Positions 56,776-64,000 of a stretch of 64,000 nt of DNA are shown piece after piece. The stretch is from Hexactinellida sp. DTS-2022. Its lineage: Eukaryota > Porifera > Hexactinellida. How positions within the stretch are numbered: position 1 is the stretch's first letter; each line of letters opens with the position of its first letter. The stretch spans positions 1,488,001-1,552,000 of the forward strand of contig JAPNXP010000008.1 of NCBI GenBank assembly GCA_028753945.1. The letters are read 5' to 3'. A model generated the notes under the pieces. That model saw only the letters and a program-made list of their open reading frames with translations. It had not been told where the DNA came from and did no database searches. Made by a program: the position numbers and the translations under genes.

Positions 56776-56834
56776 TCTGTAACTCATGAGACACCTTACC
56801 TGAAAATTGGGCTCTTAGTTAATATAACTCTGTC

Positions 56835-59800
56835 CATAGCCTACTATACATAAGGCCTCACAGTAAAATATGATATCTGGACCAGGGATGCGGTCGCCGC
56901 CGGGAAACGAAAATTATGGTATTGCAATTTTAGATCAAATATAGTGACTTACTGCTTAAAAACAGCTACCTCAATAACTAGCAACTGTAATAAAGTAATA
57001 CGTATACTCTCATTATACCATTAATCTTGTTACTTTGTGAGTTTGAATACAGTCACATAACATACACAATACAGAAACTACTAGAAAACCTCTATTTACT
57101 CTGGTAGATATAGTTACTTCACATAAGACAACTAACTCGTATCTAAATAATCAGGAATCGAACTTTTTCAATTTCCGATTTTCTAATCCCTTTAAAGTAA
57201 GGCACGAATTGTAATTCTTGACAAGATTTGCAATTAGACAATTTGCTTCACTCCGAACGAGACTTGATAGAATGGTTAAACTTTTCACATTACAAGAAGG
57301 ACAAGTAGTTCTCCAAACCTTCAAAACCACTATCAAGACCAGTTAGGGAGCCAAAAGCAAGTGTTACTAAATCTTTCTAGTTTGACCTTCTATCAACAGG
57401 GACATAAGTTCACTATTACTTTGGATTATAGTTAGAATCTTCCAAATAATAATTAAAGATTCCAATGCAAGCTCTGAAGGATACTTTAGACCACCACGAT
57501 CAGAAAGCTGCAGTAGTTGGTACCGGAATTCGAAGGATTCATCTACTAGAATATCTTTGTCGATAATTAAAAGATCTCGGCATATTAAGCACGGTGAAGA
57601 ATGCTTAAGGTATTGGTAGGCAGCATACCCAGGAAAAAAGCTAGTGACTGGAGTGTTGGGGTATCGCACTCAATGGCTGATACATCTGATAGAGCATCAA
57701 GAAAAGGATCAATGTCAATTTCTGTATCTGTATGTACTCTATAAATGGGAGAGAAAGACAGAATAAATTCCTCCATAGAAATCTGGCTGGATGGTTGAGT
57801 GTTGGTATTAGAATAGATTGGAGATCTTCAAACGACGTTCAGCTTCTAAAATTTGAAGGTACGAAACATGGTGATTTGATCCAGACATCATCCGATAAAG
57901 TCCGAAATGGTGCTCTAGTGGATCTGTCTGTAAGAAACGTGTTAAAATGTAAGCATATCCACACTGTCCAGTTAGATAATTAACTATTTGAGGGAGTACA
58001 ATGCACGCGTGTCTTAAGCTTGTAAAGTTTGCTTGCTCAATTTGCCATCTTTCAAAGAGTGTGATTCCCAAGTCTCTAGCCAATTTACTATCCAGGTTAA
58101 AAAGATAAAGCGTTCGTCATTAACTGTGAAAGGGCGACATGAAAAATCATTTAAACGAATAGGCTTATATGGAACATTTACATTAAACATGTTCCATAAC
58201 GTGAGTAGAATTTTTACGAAACTAGATGTGTTTGTTTTCAACTCACTGCAACGTTGATCATTTTGGAGAGCTAGAGCACCAATCGTGGACTCATGGATTA
58301 CTTTCACGACTAATTTGACAATTTGGCGTCCAATACAGAAGGATAACATGATTTAAATGTCAACCGCGGGGCTAATTTTGCAAGACTCTCCTTCTCTGAG
58401 CTATAAAGGGCGCCTACACCTTAGAAAGAAGCGCAGCACACCGTTAAAGGAAATGAACAATAATCAAATCCAATATCGTCAAAATCAGGGTAGAAAAAAC
58501 ACATATAACTGGACTTCAGATTTAGCCAATTGTTTCGTACAGATTTCAAAATATGGACGAAATCGAAAGTGAGATACAGAGGCCTGTTAGGAACACAAGG
58601 ATGAGGCACACATGTTTCAAGCTTACCAACAGGAGAGAATAGTTTGAATAACTTGACGTTAAGAGGATGAGATTACATCCACACATAAACCAAAGTTTCG
58701 ATATCTTTAATATAAGCGAGTATGATGGGGAATATCTTCTCAGCGGAAAGAGAGGCACATGGTATACGAACTATAGTGGACCATTTTTTCTGGAGACTTG
58801 ATACCATAATAGCGAATACAGTCTTTATTGGATCTTCTGGGCTTAGACTAGAACCATATATCTTGCCTCCTTTATATGTGACATCAGATTTTACGTGAAT
58901 TTCGTCCATTTGCATAACGATATGTTTCTCAGCTTCAGTGAAAGAATTTGTTGTTTGCTTGAGGAAAGGAAAGAATTCACACTAAGCCCGAAAGAAGAAT
59001 ACAACTTCTCCAAAGTGTTGACATGAGGCAGAGATAGACAAGCCATTTGTTGAAGATACTTATAACATGCTGGTGAAATTAAACGTGCTTTAAGTGCCAT
59101 AACCTGTGTGAGGATGTTGTACCTCCGCCTGTTTTTTGGTACAATACTGTTTTCAAGCTGACATTGGATGAATATTTCGGGAGAATCAGTTAACTCTAAT
59201 TCACCTTTAGATGAAAGTACTTTGTTAATGAGTAGTTGGATATTGTCCTTCGCTAAAGATAAAGTCTCATTAACGGTCTTTGAAACAGATTCAGTGGACA
59301 GAACAGGACGAGGGGATATAGAAAGCTCACAGAGAATTGATTCAAGGTGTCGTATATCGCTGATTGAGCAAATTGGAATTGGTAAAATTTCTCCATTACG
59401 ATAAGCTCTAACTGACAAATCGAAGGACACTAATATATGGGTGTTGACAATTATATTGTGTTCTGTCAGTAGAGGTAGCATAAAAATTAGACTATGATCA
59501 TCTGGGTATCATAAAGACCATGTTCTAGGTAGGGAAAGCAAAGGATAACTTAGCTTGGATATCCTGGAAACAATTGATCTGATATTTCTCTTTCTCTTCA
59601 CTCTCAGATGCCAGGCTAAGTGTCAGTGCTTCATTGAACATTTCCTCATCTTTTGAGGTAGGTGACACACATCTGCGCTTTTTGGAGCTAATAGATTGAG
59701 AACAGATTGAAGGGTGTCCTGGTAGAAAAACTGGAACGGCACCATCTTTTAGTTTTGGGTTGACTCTTGGAATTTCACGATAAGTACCATCTAGGTTTGG

Positions 59801-60436
59801 AAGTTTGTGAGTATAGTCAACATCCTCCTGGCGAAAATGATTTATACACAAGTAAACACCCTTGAATGATTGTAAATCGTCTCTCCGAAGAACCTGAAGC
59901 CATCTGTGTCTTAGGTCATCTGGTTTCGTAGGTAGTTTAAAAACTGGGACAACGTGATCGTCGTTGTAGTTGATTTTGCATCCGAAAACGGCACAACTGT
60001 TGGGCATCGTTGGAAAAAAACTAATAAATTAATGGTAGTAGCATAAATCAAATTATAAGGTTAATTAGTTATTAGGGAAATGGGCTCTGTAGGGGTATTG
60101 TACTAATGGGAATGACATAAATAAATAACAAGATGGATTATTTAGCTGTAGAGCGTAATAAAAGTAGAAATTTGCTATGTATGTTATCTACCATAAACCA
60201 CTTATAAACCACTTATTTATATTATGGGTGAATAACAACACAAAATTCTAAAATTAGCTTTGTGGTTAATATGCATATTTTTCGATATATATCGACTGCT
60301 AGTCACCGGAATATCTGTTTTTAAGCGGAATGTCACTAAATTTGATAAAAAATTGCAATTTCGTTTCCCGGCGGCGACCGCATCCCTGGTCCAGATTTCA
60401 TATTTTACTGTGAGGCCTTATGTATAGTAGACTATG
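56835..60436 (-). mobile_element. Near full-length P-superfamily element (P3)
   Basis: Terminal inverted repeats of about 85 bp, almost identical (CATAGCCTACTATACATAAG at the left; complement of CATAGTCTACTATACATAAG at the right), run inwards through GCGGTCGCCGCCGGGAAACG on both sides. CTCTGTC at 56828-56834 and 60437-60443 is a perfect 7-bp TSD. 3602 bp. The minus strand carries the whole length of a THAP-type P transposase, but with many lesions. From memory, ACATAAGG at positions 14-21 of the end also occurs near the same place in the Drosophila P-element end. Confidence 0.93.
57151..60007 (-). pseudogene. THAP/P-element transposase, near full length, frameshifted
   Basis: The first piece (60007-59525, 160 residues) starts MPNSCAVFGCKINYN: THAP C2CH finger with C5, C10, C54, H57, invariant-type W36 and an AVPVFLPG end near 90-97. 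The next pieces, in order: 59481-58891 (ISDIRHLESIL; NSIVPKNRRRY; LPHVNTLEKLYSSFGLS), 58915-58673 (MDEIHVKSDVTYKGGKIYG, expected first catalytic Asp; FAIMVSSLQKKW), 58609-58421 (LTFDFVHILKSVRNNWLN), 58349-58014 (ESTIGALALQND), 58083-57808 (TDPLEHHFGLYRMMSGSN, with the likely catalytic Glu), 57669-57367 (AAYQYLKHSSPCLICRD; SDRGGLKYPSE), 57336-57151 (C-terminal tail). Frames change at least six times, and the second catalytic Asp region (near 58670) is broken. The family cuts and pastes DNA in the nucleus using GTP (Drosophila P) or no known cofactor (THAP9). Not functional here. Confidence 0.9.
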
Positions 60437-60443
60437 CTCTGTC

Positions 60444-61059
60444 CCATTGAGTGGATACGGAATAATAATAATAAAACTAACAGGGGGAATTTATTTTAGA
60501 ACGGGCCACTATATTATAGTATAGTCGACACAGTGAAAGGGGCATGTCGCAAATTCAATCAAAAGTGAATAGTAAGAATTTCAAAGATTCAAATTCTTTA
60601 TAATTAGTTCACTATCATAGTAAATGCTTGAAGGGGCCAACTGTTTAAGGGAGACTAAATGGTTATTTTAATAGAGTAATAAATCCATTAAAAAGAACTA
60701 ACTCTCAAGAAAAATTGAACAAATGTTATAAATGGTGAAATCTTGGAAGTAGCTATTAGGGTAAGATAGCGCATTAGACTAATTATTTACCTATGGGAAA
60801 TCGAATTCATATAATCCATTTGTAAAATTAGATTTTTAAAAAGACTTCAGATGTGAAAGTTATGACGTAATTGTCACAATTTGAAAGTGCAATAATCCAC
60901 CTGATTCCTCACAACTCACATTTCATATCAGTTAGAAAACGTAACAATAAATATACATTATGTACATTCTTAGTGCCTACATATTATTACTCACCAAAAT
61001 CACGAATATAATATTCATTATCAAATTACTGCGTCATCATGATAAATACAATATCTTGA
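60444..61059. other. Non-coding stretch
   Basis: Contains an inverted copy of the palindromic core seen at 39257 (60504-60540) and otherwise AT-rich DNA. Confidence 0.4.
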
Positions 61060-61350
61060 AACTTCACTCAATCGCACATAATTCGCACCCTCAACGAGAT
61101 ACAGTTTGAAAATTTAATATAATATGTACATTAATGATGCGGACATGTTGGTCACACCATATTATCAATATGCTTGCTTACTCATTACCGCATGACGACG
61201 CATTCATTGATATTTCACAATGCTAAATTTGATAATTAGAGGACTATTGAAGAATTTATTAATATAATAAATATAAACAACGCAAGATCGGCGAAGCGGT
61301 TAGTGTGTGGATATGTTATGTCGCAATGCGACCTAGCAAGCAAACGGCTA
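61060..61350 (+). mobile_element. Degraded Helitron-like copy
   Basis: Landmarks in the order of 62500-62771: CACTCAATCGCACATAATTC, TGTACATTAATGATGCGGAC, GTTGGTCACACCA, TGCGACCTAGCAAGC. The terminal CTAG is lost (CGGCTAATAAAC). Confidence 0.55.
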
Positions 61351-61536
61351 ATAAACATCAAAAGACATTATCTACTAAATTTTGATTATTTTAGATGAAT
61401 TTTTAGTCATACCGGGAATCATTTTGCCCATATTTAAGAAAAAAGTAGGTCTGAACACATAATAGCTTGTTAGATATTTTTAAAATCATATACCAAAGAT
61501 TCTTCCAAACAAAATAACGAAAAGTAATATCAAAAT

Positions 61537-62101
61537 CAGGGTTAGGTTCAAATACATTTTTCTTGATCAAATACAAATACAAATACACTGAGCAGAAACC
61601 AAATACGAATACAATTACGCCTAAATTAAAAGATTCAAATACAATTACAAATACAAATACAAGTACTAATACAAATACAAATACAAATACAAATACACAA
61701 ATACGAATACAAATACAAATACAAATACAAATACAAATACAAATACAAATACAAATACGATTTAGCAATTACCAAATTAAACAAAAATTCTCCAGAAAAC
61801 GATAATTGTTATTAAATATTATTTCTATCATAAATCACCTAGTTTAACTATCACTATACTTTTCTTGGTGGCAATTAATGAAAATAAGTTGTCTTTCGTG
61901 TTATAAATTTATTTGTCAAATATAGAAGGAAATACAAATACAAATATGAATACTTAATTTCGACTTCAAATACAAATACTAATACACGTGTTTAGTATTT
62001 GTATTTGAAGTCATATGATATTCAAATACAGATACAAATACAAATACGCAATTTCAGAAAAATCAAATACAAATACAAATACGTATTTGGACCCAACCCT
62101 G
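61537..62101. mobile_element. hAT-type MITE with AAATAC hexamer expansion, perfect 8-bp TSD
   Basis: Ends CAGGGTTAGGTTCAAATACA and the complement of CAGGGTTGGGTCCAAATACG. ATCAAAAT at 61529-61536 and 62102-62109 is a perfect 8-bp TSD. 565 bp. AAATACAAATAC arrays are longest at 61640-61757, with further blocks near both ends. Same family as 21524-22173. Confidence 0.9.
61565..61757. repeat. (AAATAC)n / (ACAAAT)n hexanucleotide array
   Basis: More than 20 hexamer units with variants (AATACG, AGTACT). It creates long artificial frames on both strands (Ile-Cys or Asn-Thr repeats) that are not genes. Confidence 0.95.
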
Positions 62102-62280
62102 ATCAAAATACAGTGAGAACTGAGGAACCATGGGATAATAGGTAAATTTGACATAGCCAAGTGCTAATTTAAATGCGTACACTGTATTCTATAATGTTGA
62201 ACGAATCGAAAAATGGTATTGTCAATCTCCTTCGTTAAACATTTCATGCCTACACAAAGTCTCAAAGTTATGCATAAAAT

Positions 62281-62771
62281 TCATAGACTCCTTAAGTAAA
62301 GGACTGGAACGTCGCGATCTCGGGGGTTTTAACTTGAGTCTGAGAGGCTCCAATTATAAAAATTGATAAAGCATTAAGTTTCCGGTCTCCAAGTGTGATT
62401 TTTGGCATATAGGGGTAACTTTTGGCATCCGTCAACAATTTGAGGTTTTCACTCAAAATTTCTCACACCTCGACAAGTTATGACGTCATTGTCACATTTC
62501 GAGAACCCTGAAAAGTCACTTAATCGCACATAATTCGCGCACTCAAAGAGATAAAATCTGAAAATTTAATAGAACATGCACATTAATGATGCGGACACTT
62601 TGGTAACACCAGATTGCCAATATGCTTACTCATTATCACTAAAATTTCACATTTTAAAATTTGACTATTTAGGCCTATTTACGCTTTATAATCAATGTTA
62701 TAAGTGTATAAACCATACACCAACCGCAAAGCGGTTGCTATGTGGTTGGGTTTTGCCGCAAAGCACGCTAG
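62281..62771 (+). mobile_element. Helitron-like unit, left arm of an inverted pair
   Basis: Begins TCATAGACTCCTTAAGTAAA and ends with the hairpin CCAACCGCAAAGCGGTTG, then GCCGCAAAGCACGCTAG followed by T. A 5' TC, a 3' hairpin and CTAG|T without a TSD are Helitron features. No Rep/helicase gene; 491 bp. Confidence 0.65.
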
Positions 62772-62809
62772 TATCTATATAGATTGATTCTACAGTATAT
62801 CTATATATA

Positions 62810-63331
62810 CTAGTGCGCTTCGCTTGCTAGGTCGCTTTGCGGCAGAAATAACCACATAGCAACCTCTTTGCGGTTGGTGTATGGTTTATACACTTATAAC
62901 ATTGATTATAAAGCGTACATAGGCCTAAATAGTCAAATTAAAAAATGTGAAATTTAGTGATTACGTCATCATGTGATAATGAGTAAGCATATTGGCAATC
63001 TGGTGTTACCAAAGTGTCCGCATCATTAATGTGCATGTTCTATTAAATTTTCAGATTTTATCTCTTTGAGTGCGCGAATTATGTGCGATTAAGTGACTTT
63101 TCAGGGTTCTCGAAATGTGACAATGACGTCATAACTTGTCGAGGTGTGAGAAATTTTGAGTGAAAACCTCAAATTGTTGACGGATGCCAAAAGTTACCCC
63201 TATATGCCAAAAATCACACTTGGAGACCGGAAACTTAATGCTTTACCAATTTTTATAATTGGAGCCTCTCAGACTCAAGTTAAAACCCCCGAGATCGCGA
63301 CGTTCCAGTCCTTTACTTAAGGAGTCTATGA
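62810..63331 (-). mobile_element. Helitron-like unit, right arm of an inverted pair
   Basis: Mirror copy of 62281-62771 over its whole length, reading on the minus strand from TCATAGACTCC (63331) to AAGCGAAGCGCACTAG|T (62810). It keeps ~18 bp near the 3' end and GATGACGTAA, which the left arm lost, so the two arms have aged independently. The 38-bp spacer is AT-rich (TATCTATATAGATTGATT..). Confidence 0.65.
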
Positions 63332-64000
63332 TAAAATTTGATAATTCAATTTTTGAAAAACCACAAATAGTTATTGTTAGCCAACGTTGCTAAATTTAAT
63401 TATTCTTAATTCTTTGGTAATTCAAAACATATATGTGTATTCTTATACATTATTTGATAGATTTTAACTAGTTTTCAAACCGAACTAACTATGTGATTAT
63501 TTTTTATGAATTTTATTTCGGGCTATTATATAAATAACTTCCTGCATTGTGGCAAATATTCCAACTGATCGATCTTAGAATGCAAACAATTGCGAGCAGA
63601 TTTGTTTGCGTTTTTATATTGTCTATATATGTAGGTTTAGATTTAAATTATTTCTGCGCCCGCATAAAGTCGCAAAATATAATTTCGAGGCAAAGTTAAA
63701 GTGGGTAAAATATCGGAGATTTTTAAATTTTCCCAATTTTAAACATCCATCTGAATTTACTAATTTCAATACAAGTTGTAACGAATAATGATTTTAAATA
63801 ATGACTGTGAAGTAGGTTTAGCATTCGACCAGACTCACTTCAGTCATATATTTGGCTCACTTCTAGTTATATGATTTGAATAAATTTAGTGTAATTCGAA
63901 AGAGGAGATACGGAGGTTTTCCGTGGATGATTTAATTTGAAATTTAAAAAAAGAAAAAAAGAATTTATCATACAAAGCTGCACTGGTATCTCATCAAAAA
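63332..64000. other. Non-coding stretch to the window end
   Basis: AT-rich; no coding motif or repeat end recognised. Confidence 0.4.

Noticed and set aside
57151-60007. Active P transposase
   Set aside because: At least six frame changes plus in-frame stops, including near the expected second catalytic Asp. Introns cannot explain them all, because no splice sites flank the breaks.
61403-61805. Long frames with Ile-Cys or Asn-Thr repeats
   Set aside because: Produced by the AAATAC hexamer array, in which several frames are open by default.
1-64000. tRNA, rRNA, LTR retrotransposon or LINE
   Set aside because: I saw no cloverleaf with A/B boxes, no rRNA core sequence, no reverse-transcriptase YxDD block and no paired LTRs. 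A covariance or RT profile scan could overturn this.

Overview
This window looks like AT-rich nuclear DNA of a metazoan, probably a non-vertebrate. It carries no bacterial-type gene blocks. Its recognisable coding sequence is decayed eukaryotic DNA-transposon or repeat-family sequence: THAP/P-element transposases, a mariner transposase, a KRBA2/SCND3-like integrase, and a repetitive gene family with a 'TH(E)GADTRIFLH' motif. I cannot name the species. I found no intact host gene, rRNA, tRNA or CRISPR array. At most there are a few possible host exons (best: 26545-26856 on the minus strand, and 24354-24426 on the plus strand).

The window is mainly a nested graveyard of DNA transposons, and many can be delimited exactly by target-site duplications (TSDs). 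(1) P superfamily: a near full-length but frameshifted element (56835-60436), two internally deleted relatives (2177-4628 and 5973-7577), three further degraded coding fragments (13260-13905, 30360-32680, 35411-37562), and five non-coding palindromic or foldback elements (15929-17579, 23440-24209, 25613-26467, 42398-43434, 48780-49847). Elements with both ends visible share P-like termini (CATAGCCTAC..ATAAGGCC or CGTGACCTACG..ATAAGGCC) and are flanked by 7-bp TSDs, most of them perfect. (2) A family with CACAGTG(G) ends and 5-bp TSDs (10819-11868, 18009-19967, 33568-34718, 45687-46130). These ends match the V(D)J recombination-signal heptamer and fit the Transib/RAG-like group. (3) hAT-type MITEs with 8-bp TSDs. 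(4) pogo/Tigger-like MITEs with TA TSDs and reiterated subterminal motifs. (5) Helitron-like units ending in a hairpin plus CTAG|T, including a tail-to-tail pair that forms a ~1-kb inverted repeat (62281-63331), and one carrying a 141-bp minisatellite.

Layout: 1-1.4 kb integrase pseudogene; 2-7.7 kb two deleted P elements, the second inside another repeat; 8-14.6 kb AT-rich sequence with Helitron, Transib-like and P fragments; 15.6-20 kb hAT > P foldback > foldback nest followed by a Transib-like element with a Helitron insertion; 20-30 kb MITEs, the 23.4 and 25.6 kb P foldbacks and the candidate host exons; 30-38 kb two minus-strand P remnants, the second hit by three TA-inserting MITEs; 38.7-41 kb split mariner pseudogene; 42-50 kb two palindromes with the repeat-family pseudogene between them, split by two elements; 50.5-55 kb MITEs including a triple nest; 56.4-60.4 kb the main P element; 61-63.3 kb AAATAC-rich hAT MITE and Helitron pair.

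No autonomous source is intact here. The non-autonomous copies could have been moved only by transposases encoded elsewhere.
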